From NCBI GenBank assembly GCA_946894095.1, contig OX335651.1, positions 19,304,501 through 19,368,500 of the forward strand: 64,000 bases of DNA, given 5' to 3'. Of the stretch, positions 11,901 to 26,667 are shown piece after piece. The notes beneath the pieces were generated by a model. The model worked only from the letters and a program-made list of their open reading frames with translations. It was not told the DNA's origin and ran no database searches. Within the stretch, counting starts at the first letter, position 1; each line of letters starts with the position of its first letter. The stretch comes from Incurvaria masculella (lineage: Eukaryota; Arthropoda; Insecta; Lepidoptera; Incurvariidae). A program made the position numbers and the translations under genes.

Positions 11901-12233
11901 ATTGAACGTAGTCTCTTAGGCATAACAAGGCGTGACAAAATAAGAAATACACTGGTAAGAGAAAAGACAAAAATAAAAGATAGTATTGTTCACTCAAAAA
12001 AGCTTAAGTGGAAATGGGCCGGACACCTAATTAGGACTAAAGATGAAAGATGGACAAAAAGGACCACAGAATGGTACCCACGAAATGAAAAAAGGAGCGT
12101 AGGACGACAGAAGAAGAGATGGGACGACGACATAGTGAAAATTGCTGGCAGAATATGGACAAGAAAGGCAAAAGAGAGAAAACAATGGGAAGAAATGGGG
12201 GAGGCCTTCACCCTGCAGTGGGGAGCACAGTAA
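8994..12233 (+). CDS. LINE ORF2 protein: AP endonuclease and reverse transcriptase
   Basis: The frame is open from directly after the ORF1 stop. The first ATG is at 9447, giving 928 residues from there. Residues 8994-9390 (by position) encode an Asn/Lys-rich linker. The APE-type endonuclease begins at about 9396 with EIHIATLNIRTLL, then AETRLEG, GDFNAKIG, RNEIDFILTNN and NTDHRMV. The reverse transcriptase follows with KDKTPGEDKI, NYRPISIMSNIYKV, YRKAFDS, RGVRQGDPLSANIFT and the catalytic FADDIVIF. The C-terminus (KLKWKWAGHLIR, RWDDDIVKIAGRIW) is typical of RTE-group and CFDP2-like ORF2 proteins. The enzyme nicks target DNA and primes reverse transcription there. All the catalytic motifs I looked for are present. 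Confidence 0.9.
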   Translation, partial: QLSTSPPHIRNPSKHNTGRNHWNQNSNNNKINETIHKNENKACSEKNSAGHNEIKELRLNAYPTKQKPKCPENNTPHSPRRLVTEEDYDKHPPIKLNVHRKTTTNQTNNFNKLHKYKHDQNTFEPCKETSDRKREIHIATLNIRTLLSDANMLDLEYALQKLNLKWDIIGLAETRLEGERIEDREGYILYHFGHTKGRNGVGFMIKDHWKPHIEQFVGISERVATVNIKLKEDHAISIIQVYAPTKDAPQEILDTFYTQLETAITNAHKDLYVIGDFNAKIGQREDDEERIMGPYSYGKRNERGQRLINFALQYGLKICNTHFKHKPKKKWTWESPDSVTRNEIDFILTNNIKKVKTTEVISSREFNTDHRMVRCTLTDTKAKKTRKHYNAVPKNLTTVQYEKIRTILQNNFQSFTAHKNEDIQTMYDKFEKTLIKTLQEFSTANKTKNIFIKNRHNKILSPYTRNLIDQRTQLKEIEDKTKQEKEDLSELYTKIRTEMKKDKKTHKNNLINEVINQTGGTKKAYKQLNAPKTWILSLKNKNGFLETSREGIMKIATNFYCDLYKSMMPSTYLNRNTPRCKNKIPPILTQEITNAIKSLKKDKTPGEDKITNETLQMSIEEILRPLQTIFDAIIETQEIPRQWTKSEITIIHKKGDKKDIENYRPISIMSNIYKVFAKIILNRMKKTLDERQPVEQAGFRTGYSTTDHLHTVNQLIEKYNEHNKTLYICFIDYRKAFDSIEHTSIWEALGTQGIEKTYINILKNIYQNSTAAVKLEQRGPEFRIQRGVRQGDPLSANIFTAVLEYIFQKLDWSKLGLNIDGTKLTHLRFADDIVIFSESKEELEIMLQQLKNGSIETGLEINREKTKVMTNGTETQILLDGVQIQYVKEYVYLGQTISFQDRMSQEIDRRIKHTWNRYWSLKDVMKGNLPIGVKSKIVDSSLLPILTYGCQTWSINQTQVQKLRVCQRSIERSLLGITRRDKIRNTLVREKTKIKDSIVHSKKLKWKWAGHLIRTKDERWTKRTTEWYPRNEKRSVGRQKKRWDDDIVKIAGRIWTRKAKERKQWEEMGEAFTLQWGAQ

Positions 12234-12423
12234 AAAAAAAAAAAAAAAAAAAAAAAAGATGTATACTTTACTAATATTTAGGACTTAAGTTTAAAGATTA
12301 AGAGGAAATATCCATTCACAGTTTTTTTTTGCTTATACTAACACTTAGAAATCACCACAATGTAATGAAACTATCTGTGCTCATAAAATAAATGGCTTTA
12401 TTATTATTATTATTATTATTATA

Positions 12424-13055
12424 CATATAAGCCTTCCTCTTCAATCACTCTATCTATTAAAAAAAACCGCATCAAAATCCGTTGCTTAGTTTTAAAGATT
12501 TAAGCATTCATGGGTATATAGGGACAGAGAAAGCGACTTTGTTTTATACTATGCAGTGATTTGACAAATCTCGTAGGGTTCAGCCTGCGTTTGTAATGTA
12601 AGCGGAAAAATGATTTTTAAGCTATTGCATAGCTTCTATCGAGGGCCTTGAGCGCGGGGACCGAATCCAGAAATTCCGTAACGAAAAAAAACCTCACGCT
12701 CCCCACTCCGACGGGCGATGCCGGTAGTGCTACTTCACACCAGGGGGAGCGGGGCCGGGGGCGGCGGCGGGGGCGGGGCGGCATAAGTTGATACAAAATG
12801 CTATGCAATAGCTTTACCGCGGCAGTCCCCGAGTGCCACACGTCTTTTTTAATGACATCACATTGGAAACCTCAAAAATAACAGTATTTCTCCACTATTT
12901 AATGGATGTTATTATACATATAAACCTTCCTCTTTAATTACTCTATCTATTAAAAAAAACCGCATGAAAATCCGTTGCGTAGTTTTAAAGATTTAAGCGA
13001 ACATGGGGATATAGGGACAGAGAAAGCGACTTTGTTTTATACTATGTATTGATAT
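12424..13055 (+). repeat. Right part of the host repeat plus a second tandem unit
   Basis: 12424-12557 completes the repeat split by the LINE. It contains CATCAAAATCCGTTGCTTAG and ACAGAGAAAGCGACTTTG. A second unit begins at about 12559 (AATCTCGTAGGG) and ends with the same ACAGAGAAAGCGACTTTG block near 13015-13040. The second unit is interrupted at about 12613-12850 by GC-rich sequence. Related GC-rich sequence occurs at about 49370-49640, with the shared words GATGCCGGTAG and CTTCACAC. Confidence 0.65.
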
Positions 13056-13314
13056 ATCATATATATTTATAGGCCCATCCCGCTCATCTCTCCATACAAA
13101 AGGGGAACGGTCCCCTAATTTTAATTAATAATTAATATATTAATTTCTAAGACCGATTATTTATTTTATATTTCCCACTATGCAGTGCTTAACTAATTTG
13201 GGAAAGAGGAACTAAAAAATGTTCTACTCTGAATTTAAATACATTTTATTATTATCATAAGGCGTACTCTTCGAGAAAAATACGTCTTGCTGTGTTAATG
13301 AAAACTTTATAACT

Positions 13315-13695
13315 TTTTTTTTTATGCGACCTGATATGGATGGCTAATACCACACAACTACCGTTGTGATATTAGCCCAATACACCACATTCCCGAAGGT
13401 GCCATGCCATGACCTTCCCTTTATGAGCACGGCTACATTGAACTGGATGGAAAACACGGACAATTTTTCATTGCCGCTTCGACCATCTTTTCATCCAATG
13501 CGATGGTACCAACCCGGGCGGGCTTAAACCCTACCACCTAGTAGGGGAAGGGGACCTACAGTTTTACATGGATTCCTAACGATGGAGCAGCTCGCATTCG
13601 TGACGAAATGCACTTATCGAACTCTGAAAGAGAAAGACTGTGGTGCAAGTTGGTACGCTAGGCCAGTCCCTGCGCCACTAGGCTACGAGCCGCTC
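13315..13695 (-). repeat. tRNA-headed SINE
   Basis: The minus-strand head begins GAGCGGCTCGTAGCCTAGTG with an A-box-like TAGCCTAGTGG. The middle of the head, where the B box should lie, is shortened compared with 19331-19725. The body is the common one, including the CATGGAACGGTACC-type and GGTTGGTACCATCGCATTGG blocks. The tail is a T run on the plus strand at about 13315. Confidence 0.75.
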
Positions 13696-13974
13696 AAAAC
13701 TTACTTTATCAATCATTATTTTTAGTTAATTACTGTGTCACTTATTCTTTTTTTTCTACTTTTTTTAAAAGCATTTTATTCCGAGACGAATTAATATGAT
13801 GTTCACTAACGAGCTTCCTTGTAATGAACAAAGGGTTTCAATTTTAGTGATTAATTGGAAGCTGGAATGGGTAGGCATCGTTGATGACCGCACAAACAAA
13901 GTCGAATTAGGTTTTTCTGTTGATTGTTGATTGCAATGACTAATCTCTTTGAGTTTTGGCTTCCAAAAACCGGC

Positions 13975-14264
13975 CAAGTCCGAGTCGGACTCGCACACGA
14001 AGGGTTCCGTACCATCGTACAAGATTTAACACAAAAAATAAGTTTTTTGTGTGGGGGCCCCCCTTTAATTTTTTATTTTTTTTATTTTACCTAGTTGTTA
14101 TAGCGGCAAATTAAATACATCATAAATCTGTGAAAAATTCAGCTGCCTACCTGACGGTTCATGAGATACAGCCCTGTGACAGACGGACGGAGGGACGGAC
14201 GGGCGGACAGGGGAAGGCTTAGTAATAGGGTTCCGTTGGCACCCTTTGGGTACGGAACCCTAAA
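13975..14264 (+). repeat. CCGGCCAAG interspersed repeat, copy 1
   Basis: A repeat of about 290 bp starts with AACCGGCCAAGTCCGAGTCG and ends with GGGTACGGAACCCTAA. It holds a short tandem of GGAC words near 14180. The same family occurs at 46224-46519 and 52662-52955 in reverse orientation, and at 58806-59090. It is common in lepidopteran genomes. Its class is not decided here. Confidence 0.7.
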
Positions 14265-14299
14265 TATGGGGGAAAAAATCCGATCGAAATGGACACTTA

Positions 14300-14470
14300 T
14301 CAGCTAGCAGGGGAAGGGATCCTACAGTTTTACATGGATTCCGAACCATGAATCAGCTCGCATTCACAACAAAACACACTTATCCAACTCCGAAAAAGAA
14401 AGAAAGGGCCGCGTAAACGGCGTTGGGCTTTGAACCGACGACCTCTGGCCTAGAAGGAAATTCCACACGT
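14300..14470 (-). repeat. Truncated SINE with tRNA-like head
   Basis: The plus strand carries GGGGAAGGGATCCTACAG, then TTTACATGGATTCCGAACCA, and then a degenerate head with TTTGAACCGACGACCTCTGG, the reverse complement of a B box. The 3' half of the SINE body is missing. Confidence 0.55.
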
Positions 14471-14988
14471 TCCTGCGTTACGTGCCGATCAAATGTATTA
14501 AAATTAAAAAAAAAAAATCATAATTTACACTCACATAACACCATCGATATAATCTTTGGTATGTCGATGCATAACATCCTATAACATAAGCATGCGTCAG
14601 GGTTAAGACTTCATTATTCAGTTCTGATTTTTTTGTCACCTCATGTGACGTGATTTTGGTATCGCATGCGACGAATTGTCCACGCCTCAATTAGTCTGCC
14701 TTTTGTTACAAATGACTTGTCAAGTTATTTTGGGTCATTAGCGCGAGCATAATTAGAGCCATTTTGTTCCGCGTACGGCATTAAACCATCTGTGTTTTTA
14801 TTATTTCGCACGAAGGACTAGAGTAGCTATATCGTCACGAACTCTTATGCCATCCAACGTCTGGCGTCCGTCTGTATTTTGTCCATATGACTGCTTATAG
14901 AATTGTTTTATATAACTAGATATCAATGGCTAATAGCTCACCCACAGCCATGACACAGTCCAAAACACCACATGAGAACCTACATTGT

Positions 14989-15400
14989 GCAGCCCGTGGT
15001 CTAGGGGCTAGAGGATTTGCCATTTATGCGAGAAGTCTAGGTTCAAATCCTCGCCCCTGTCTAGCACCACTTTCTTTCTCTTTCCGAATTCGATAAGTGC
15101 ATTTCGTCACGAATTCGAGCTGCTCCATGGTTTGGAATCCATGAAAAACTGCAGGTCCCCTTCCCCTACTAGGTGGTAGGGTTTAAGCCCGCCCGGGTTG
15201 GTACCATCGCATTGGATGAACAGATGGTCGAAGCGGAAATGAAAAATTGTCCGTGTTTTCCATTCAGTTCAATGTAGCCGTGCTCATGAAGGGAAGGTCA
15301 TGGCATGGCACCTAATTCCTTCGGGAATGTGGTGTATTGGGCTAATATCATAACGGTAGTTGTGTGGTATTAGCCATCCATGTCCGGTTACATTAAAAAA
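14989..15400 (+). repeat. tRNA-headed SINE, full length
   Basis: The head starts GCAGCCCGTGGTCTAGGGGC with an A-box-like TGGTCTAGGGG, then a B box GGTTCAAATCC about 45 nt later. The shared body follows: GGTGGTAGGGTTTAAGCCCG, GGTTGGTACCATCGCATTGG, GCATGGCACCTAATTCC, GTGGTATTAGCCATCCATGT. It ends in an A run. The head differs in sequence from the head of the 13315 and 19331 copies. Confidence 0.8.
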
Positions 15401-15497
15401 ATACATAGCTTAATTATTCCCATCAATTTTAGGAATAAAAACAATCTCTCTAAATGACATGAGGGGTGAGCAGTGATCTTGAATACTGTTCTTTTGT

Positions 15498-15672
15498 TTC
15501 AAATCCATGTAAAACTACAGATTTAAAATTTTCAACTGGTGGTAGGGTTCAGCATGCCCGGGTTGGTACCATCGCATTATGTGAAAATTGGTCGATTCAA
15601 TCCAGTTCATTGCAGCTCATGAAGGGAAGGTTCTGGTCTGGCTTCTAATTCCTTTGGAAATACGGTGTTATA
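15498..15672 (+). repeat. Degenerate SINE body
   Basis: It contains AATCCATGTAAAACTACAG, GGTTGGTACCATCGCATTA and TCCAGTTCATTGCAGCTCA in the same order as the SINE body, but it has no head and many changes. The open frame 15466-15648 is explained by it. Confidence 0.55.
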
Positions 15673-16330
15673 TAAAAATACATTATATAAAATAAAATAG
15701 TCCAGTTATATAAATGTACTCGAACTCAATCAAAGTCGCTGTGCCTGCCCCTTCAATTCAAACTATTATTGTCATATAATTCTTAGGTTGAGTGGAAAAT
15801 TGAAAACACGACGTCAAAGTAAATCTTAAATTGTTCAAAGAAAAATATTTATTTTCGCGGTGTACGAAAACCTCGATTCCGCATTAAAAACCCCTGCAAT
15901 CTGCAATCGGACAATCCAAATTACGAACGAAAAATATTTCGTTAGATCCGACACTATCAAATCGAAAAACTTGGAATAATCGAAGTTTTTGCAAGACCTC
16001 GGCTCGTTACGTTTTTCCGTAGTTTTTTCGAGCGCGTCTGTAGTTGTCTATACGCGCAGGCGCACCCGGCGACACGACACAAGGTGATCTCCATCAAGGG
16101 ACACCCAATGTTGCCATTGCGAAAAAAAAAACTATAACATTGCTAGCGGTGAACAATCACCGGATTTTTTTTTTGTTTATTTTTATTTTTAATATCTATT
16201 CGTTTATTCCTTAATATACTTCCATTAAGTGTGTACAAACTCTTGGATTCGTATTTTTTTAAATTTCAGGTAATGCGTATGAACCTTGTTAATCTAAAGC
16301 GAGAATTACTTTCACGAGCAGTATGAAGGA
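15673..16330. other. Intergenic, no supported feature
   Basis: AT-rich sequence with a T run at about 16165. No coding or RNA signature is recognised. Confidence 0.3.
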
Positions 16331-16440
16331 ATTGTTTATTGTTTTTAATTTATTTATCATCCATAGACAGTACAATGCACTCAGATTTGTCATATTTTAT
16401 CATTAGCCAGTTCAGCAATCCCAGAACTGACCAGAAACTC
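16331..16440 (-). repeat. LINE 3' tail, copy 1
   Basis: On the minus strand it reads GCTGAACTGGCTAATGATAA, then AATATGACAAATCTGAGTGC, and ends AATAAACAATAAAC-like. The same tail is found at about 18745-18865, 27720-27815, 42404-42530 and 53540-53615. It looks like the 3' end of a non-LTR retrotransposon or a SINE that copies it. Confidence 0.55.
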
Positions 16441-16551
16441 CGCTGGATTTTTTTTCAATGTCCACCTAGTCTACGCCGCTAGTATTTGCCGCTGCTTACA
16501 ATCACTGATAAAACACTTAATTAATATGAATTGACGAGAATCAACAATTCA

Positions 16552-16855
16552 TGTCGCATGCAACAGTTCATGATAAATATCAGTTTATTTTTAATAACCA
16601 TGCCCGCCGTCTAACATGTTGCCAATTGGAGCAGTCCCCACAAACAGCACCCGTTCACGAGCATCACGCCGGGCACAGCCATCGCCTCCCTCAACCATAT
16701 ATTATAGGAAGAGGAGACCTAGCGTCACCGCAAGCAAGGACCTAAAAGCGATGCACTCACTACTGTGAACCCAAAAAATTGTTAAACCTTTGTTTCACAA
16801 TTTTAAAGATTTAGTTTTCATACTATTATTTCTGTCATGAACTACTGCAGTGGCC
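16552..16855 (+). mobile_element. Non-autonomous repeat, copy 1 of 2
   Basis: About 300 bp, starting near GCAACAGTTCATGATAAATA and ending near TGTCATGAACTACTGCAG, which forms a short imperfect terminal inverted repeat. The inner part has CAAACAGCACCCGTTCACGA and CATCACGCCGGGCACAGCC. A reverse-oriented copy lies at 42062-42378. Both encode the same chance peptide (HDKYQF, CCQLEQ). The similarity is at DNA level over the whole element, so I treat it as a MITE and not a gene. Confidence 0.6.
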
Positions 16856-16859
16856 TCCA

Positions 16860-18744
16860 AACATTCAATATAATTGAAACTGCCTTTTTCTCTCCAAGTC
16901 TATCTATCGCCAATGGCCCGCACGCGTGCATTTAAGCAGGAACACGATTTCGTGGAACCAATATTTGACAATGCCAAATAATTCCAGTTTACATCGCTGC
17001 AAAGGAGAACGTAAAGCGACCAAGTCGATGTAATACTTCGTAAAGGTCAGGTTAGGTTAGGCTAGTAGCACCTGTAATCGTAGTACATCTATGATGCGAA
17101 AGAGGCGTGCTGTGATCGTAACGTATGGTACTGTAACATCTCTGCCTACCCCTCCGGATACGCGGCGTGAAGGTACGTAAGTGAATTTGACTCGAATTCA
17201 AGACGACCTTCACTTAATGTTGGGCCGGAGGAAATATCCAGGTGGTAGGTGTAATGAGACCACTTCGGGTCGGAAGATTAGTGATTTGTCACCGGGTCCA
17301 TTGTGCCGCATCGCCCGCGGAGCCAACCTGACGATTCAGATTCTAGGCCAAACAACGATTTTTACTCGGCACTGCCAGCTGTCTTGTTTAGTTTTGTGTA
17401 GACTTCCCAGTAATAATAAATTCGAACAGAGTTACATACATGTTGGCCGTGTGGTTTCCACACAAAATGATTTCCTATTATGCTGTTGTGATACTGTGAT
17501 TATACTGTAAACTGTCTGAATATGAGGCGATCCGTTGAGTATTTTTTACTTTTACAGTTTCAGTTTTTATTAAAATCGCCTCATTTCAGTTGTTTCGCTA
17601 TTTCTTATAGTCTCGGATATATTCATGAATACATAAATATTCACTCCATTTAGATTATTTCATCATAGTAATAATAAGCAGATTCGTATTATCAATATGA
17701 TGAATTATTTAATACGTACTCATGTTATGGATACAAGTATGATGCATTGAGGCAAAGATTTAGATGAATATATAAGCCCCGAAATACGTCAAAACTTCTC
17801 ATAAATATATAATATAATGTAATAAGCACTGGCAAGCAATTTAGCTGTCACAGTGTGACGTTGGTGTGCCACGAATTGGGCTTGAATCACATTTAGTTCA
17901 TTAAATGCTTTGACATTCGAATAGTATGGTGACGACTCATATATCTATTTAGGCATGGAGTTGAAGAATGTATGGAGAAATAACTTCCATACAACGACCG
18001 CGCAAAAAATGACGCCAAGCGACTTACAACATTATATCATCGTACACGTTTGTACCGCAGTGACGAACTCGGAGAAAAATACAATTTGAAGTTTCCTAAA
18101 TTGGTAGACAGGTAAACTGATAAATATAAGAATAAGCCAAATTGACGTTACGTCATTCTTCATTCGTAATGACGTTTTCAGTGAGATCCGAAACAAAGGT
18201 CAAATTCCTTTTTTAGCTCCATCCTTTCTCCGGTAATTTCTTCACCTCCACTAAGTTAAGTTTCTGCATGGGGCATACCTAGTTGATTCTCAAAAGTTAA
18301 GGACACATCGCCATAAGCAGCGGAATCCACGCGTCGAGTCCGTGCGACTTGACACAACAGTGTCAGGGTTGTGTCAGCGCGCCACTGCTGGACACGACGC
18401 CATTGTGTTGAGTACATGGCTTCCTTCGACTCGCGTCAGCACACACACACCGCCAGATTCAAAGTAAATATGCGCGATTTCTAGGAAAAACAGTATGTGA
18501 CATGGTATGAATATGCTTGAATAAAATCGCCGAAATTGATCGATATTGTTGCAAAAAGCTGTGTTTTCTTGCTTTTGGCTCATGAGGCCTCGGGTATACA
18601 AGCTACATGGTACTAGCACTACATGTACGGCAAATCAACCAGAGCCATAAAACACTTAGTTCATGGAATAAGTTAATTAATAAAAGTTTTCCGTTGTTTT
18701 ATTCATTAGCGCCGCGGCGACGCCGCAATACCACAGAAAACAAT
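16860..18744. other. Intergenic, no supported feature
   Basis: Mixed-composition DNA. A short piece near 17590-17625 resembles the fold-back element at 2732-2875. The open frame 17181-17510 has no recognisable motif. Confidence 0.3.
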
Positions 18745-18865
18745 ATCAGCGAAGTTTCTTGCCAGTTCTTCTTCGCTGTGATTGCTGAACTGGCTATATA
18801 ATAAAATAAGATAAATCCGAGCGTAGTGCACTACCTGTAGAGGATAAATAAAGAATACAATACAA
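18745..18865 (+). repeat. LINE 3' tail, copy 2
   Basis: It reads GAAGTTTCTTGCCAGTTCTT, then GATTGCTGAACTGGCTATAT and AATCCGAGCGTAGTGCACTA, and ends in AATAAAGAATACAATACAATAC. It is the same tail family as 42404-42530. Confidence 0.55.
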
Positions 18866-19330
18866 TACTATGTCGTAGGACTAAGCTCGCCCAGGTAGGT
18901 ACAAACACATTGAAAGAAAGAAGGTCAAACATGCAAATATTACCAGTCCATATTTTCGATGCTCATTTTAAACGACGCATAAATAGGTCCATAGATCGGG
19001 AATCCAGTGGTTTGGGCTATTACCATGACAGTGTAGCTATATCGAGTTCCATAAAAAAACTTATAACTCTATGTAAACATCGCCTCTTCAAACCTAATAT
19101 ATCAAGGCCTGCAATGGAAATCGTGTATTTATGTATGGCCATGGGCTTCTTCAGGTTTTATGGACCCCAGGTGGCTTCTGCCAGGTGCTCCTTTGCACAA
19201 TGTTTGAAGGACCCTAGGTCGAACATTGGGAGAAATACATTGGAAAGAGTCCATTCCATGATTTGGCGACTCTGTAGATAAAAGATCTATAGGATCGGTT
19301 GTTTTTCCTGTTATTTCCTTCCTGTTCCGC
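18866..19330. other. Short unassigned stretch with a 123-codon open frame
   Basis: An open frame on the plus strand (18910-19281) has no motif I recognise. Its composition (many Arg, Ser and Cys) and the surrounding repeats argue against a gene. Confidence 0.3.
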
Positions 19331-19725
19331 GTTTTTTTTATGCTACCTGATATGGATGGCTAAAATACCACACAACTACCGTTATGATATTAGCCCAATA
19401 CACCACATTCCCGAAGAAATTAGGTGCCATGCCAGGACCTTCCCTTTATGAGCACGGCTACATTGAACTGAATGGAAAACACCGCCGCTTCGACATCTTT
19501 TCATCCAATGCGATGGTACCAACCCGGGCGGGCTTAAACCCTACCACCTAGTAGGGGAAGGGGACCTACAGTTTTACATGGATTCCGAACCATGGAGCAG
19601 CTCGCATTCGTGACGAAATGCACGTATCGAACTCGGAAAGAGAAAGACAGTGGTGCATGTCGGAATTGAACCCAGACCTCTGGTACGCTAGGCCAGTCCC
19701 CGCACCACTAGGCTACAAGCCGCTC
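19331..19725 (-). repeat. tRNA-headed SINE, full length
   Basis: The minus-strand head reads GAGCGGCTTGTAGCCTAGTG (A box TAGCCTAGTGG), and GGTTCAATTCC (B box) follows about 40 nt later. The body matches the other SINE copies. It sits about 400 bp beyond the stop codon of GMC gene A. Confidence 0.8.
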
Positions 19726-20128
19726 AGATAAGCGATGGTTGAAAGCAGGCGACACCTTAATCTCCAAACAGATTAACTCTCTACGATGGAAAAAGGAAAA
19801 AATATTCAAACTGTACCTACATTATAAATATGAACTTGTATATGGTCATTAAAAATATGAATAAAAACATTTTTTTTATAGTATTTTAATATTTCCAACG
19901 TTTTCAATGGCTTGTATTTACAAGATAAAGTTAAACATAAAACAAAATTCCTCGTTCGGCAACTGTTCCTTTGGAAATGTAGTGTGATTGGCGATTATCA
20001 TTAAACGTAATATGATTAAAGGTATCTTTGTAAGCTAGTAATTATTATGTATTAACTTCATCAATAAGATCAGTGCAATCCGTAGAAATCACAATTTCCA
20101 GCATTGCAGATGTGTTATATTTTTTGCT

Positions 20129-24383
<4,255 letters not shown>

Positions 24384-24732
24384 CCTGTGGGACTGTGATA
24401 GTCATATTTTAAAGTTAGTAATAGGATGTATGATGTACCAATAAACCAATTTTTTTCAAAAAAGTTATCCATTTCCATGCGACTGCTTAAACTACCTCCT
24501 GTAGTTATAGAATTCAAAATGTAAATACAATCTCTTTTCAAGCAAAGAAAAGACAAGCAAAAAAAAAATTAATACTGGTACTGAATTTAATCAAATGTTA
24601 GGAAATTCAATATATTTTATTTATTTAGAGCAGTTCACTTCTCTGAGAATATCTGATTAAATGAAACACAATGTATTAATTTTTTTTAATTAAGACCTCC
24701 GACAAAAAAATATAAACTTAAATAATACTTAC

Positions 24733-24767
24733 CGGCACCTGAAGCGAGTAGAACTAACGGCTGCCAT
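24733..24767 (-). CDS. Candidate 5' exon of GMC A
   Basis: A strong splice donor (CCG, then GTAAGTATT) ends this segment. Exon 1 of gene A has an acceptor reading CACAG directly before G-ATG. From the ATG at 24767 to the donor there are 35 nt. With the extra G of exon 1 this makes 12 codons that run in frame into the usual start. Gene B has a 35-nt counterpart in the same phase. It may be coding or 5' UTR, and transcript data would decide. Confidence 0.5.
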
Positions 24768-26663
24768 CACCGACCCACCATTTTAAAGGAAATATGACAT
24801 TCGTGAGTAATTAATAATGCTATCAAGGCGATATAATAGTTTACGATATAATAGAAAATGCTATGCACGAAAAGCTGTTTAAACAGGAAGAGCGACTTTA
24901 TTTCCGTAGTAATGTTTGCTGGACTAACATAACTATACTTTAAAAATATATGTTATGGAAAAACTATGCCTCGAAACAGCATAATTAGTAGAGTGCTACT
25001 TTTATGTTATAAATCTTACTGTGTATAAAAATGATTTTTGATTTGATTTGAGAGCCGAGATCTACTCCGTGGTGTGATTACGGAGTTTACCTCAAACATG
25101 TGGACAGATGTTCTCTTTTATATGAGCAGAGATATGTGTATTTCTATTAAGTCTATTCCATGCTATAATTATTATATGCGAGACCACATAAACAATAAAA
25201 TGTAAAAAACGGAAAAAAAATTGAGGCTACCAGGATTGGATTTTTTAAAACAAACTCAAATATCCAGGGGCCAACTGGATATTTGAGTTTGTAGGTCGTC
25301 GAAAATAATAGGTCGTTTAACAGTTAACATGGTACGAAATGCTGCTAAATTTTAGATATAATCACTGATTTGTCTGTTCACCCGGAAAGCTTGTTTACCA
25401 TTTCATCTTCCATATCCTCATATCCCAGGCAATGATTACTAAAACAGGGCGCAGATTTGTTGAAACAGAAATGTCGAGTTGAGGACTGTAATCACAGTAG
25501 TAAGGAGATAATCATACTACACGTCTTCACACCTACGGGGTTGAGTTAGTGGGTGGGACGGGGTGAAAATCGCCTTTCTTACCCTTATATCTTAAAAAAT
25601 GGTTATGCTGTAAGTAAGAAACAATAGAATGAAAAATAATTAGGTTATAAACTTTACTTTAAGATTGCTAATTATTATGTTCGCACATGTAACAATTTGC
25701 TAGATATCTGCTTGTAAAAATCGCAGACTTATTTTGTCATTTCCATTCTAAGATCAAAACTCAACGATGGAATTAAAAATCGAAAAGCTCTTTACGATGC
25801 TAACTTTTTAATTGATTCGATATAATTCAAAAAATATATTATTAAATAAATGATAAGAGAAGAAGACATCGATTCTTTGTTTTATGTATTACGTGGATGG
25901 CTAATACCATACAACTACCGTTATATTATATACTATTTTACTTCCATTTTTATTTTGTCTACGCCCATTTCTTTTCTTTTACAAAAACGCGCCTCACATC
26001 AGGTGCCACGAAAGATAAGCTTTGCCTATTTCGGGTACTTGCACAATAAAATTCATTTGTATCAAGGGATGTGATATGTATGCATGTACAAACGACCGTG
26101 AAGTAAGGACACATTAATTGAAGAAAGAGTCCAGTAAAAATAACTACTTTACGAAATCCTGTACTTCTTGAAATTGGACAGTTGACTACCGTTATTTGTA
26201 GTCAACCGTATTGTGCACGCGAAAAGCTATGAGAAATACTTTACCATAAATGATTTTTAACTGTGCTCAAACCGTTTTTGTTTTCAGTGAAGGGGTCGGT
26301 CCCTTATCTGCATGTGGTACATCCTGTTATTACAAACAAGGCTCTGAAGACCGCATTCACGGTGATGAATAAACAATAAACTACACCTCTCTTCTCTGCA
26401 AAGAGATGATGAGGTATTTAGAGAGCAATACACTCCTCGACGATCACCAATAAGACCTGCACATGATAATGGCGAAGCTATGGCTATTGGCCTGGATATT
26501 GCGAATTTCTTATTTTCAACCTGTCATTCCGAAGGATATTTTGGTCTCGTGGAGTAGGAAATGAAATGTATTCCTCTTTGGAGCAGGAATGGCCGGTCGC
26601 CGGTAGGGAGGAACCGCCCGCTATGCAGGAATAGCCACTCTGTATGGAGCCGCGGAAATCCAA
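24768..26663. other. Spacer upstream of GMC A, mostly unassigned
   Basis: Holds a small perfect hairpin (25250-25292), a SINE 3'-end fragment near 25890-25925, and otherwise AT-rich DNA. No clear TATA element was found for gene A. Confidence 0.35.
25250..25292. repeat. Perfect 18-bp stem hairpin
   Basis: ACAAACTCAAATATCCAG is followed by the 7-nt loop GGGCCAA and the exact reverse complement. No mismatch is seen in the stem. Confidence 0.8.
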
Positions 26664-26667
26664 TTAA

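Larger units (their letters stand above)
7644..12415 (+). mobile_element. Full-length RTE-superfamily non-LTR retrotransposon
   Basis: The boundaries come from comparing the interrupted host repeat with its uninterrupted neighbour at 12559-13055. Host sequence stops after TTATTATA at 7643 and resumes with TTATTATA at 12416, giving an element of about 4.77 kb with an 8-bp target duplication that blends into the (TTA)n tail. The order is a roughly 537-nt 5' region, an ORF1 domain (8181-8993), an ORF2 domain (open from 8994 to 12233), an A-run at 12232-12258, a 3' UTR and the (TTA)n tail. No frameshift is seen and the catalytic motifs are intact, so the copy is young. The two ORFs share one frame separated by a single TAG. 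Confidence 0.88.

Noticed and set aside
17181..17510. 109-codon frame
   Set aside because: No motif and no conservation evidence. Likely chance.
18910..19281. 123-codon frame
   Set aside because: No recognisable motif, unusual composition, set among repeats. No splice or start evidence.
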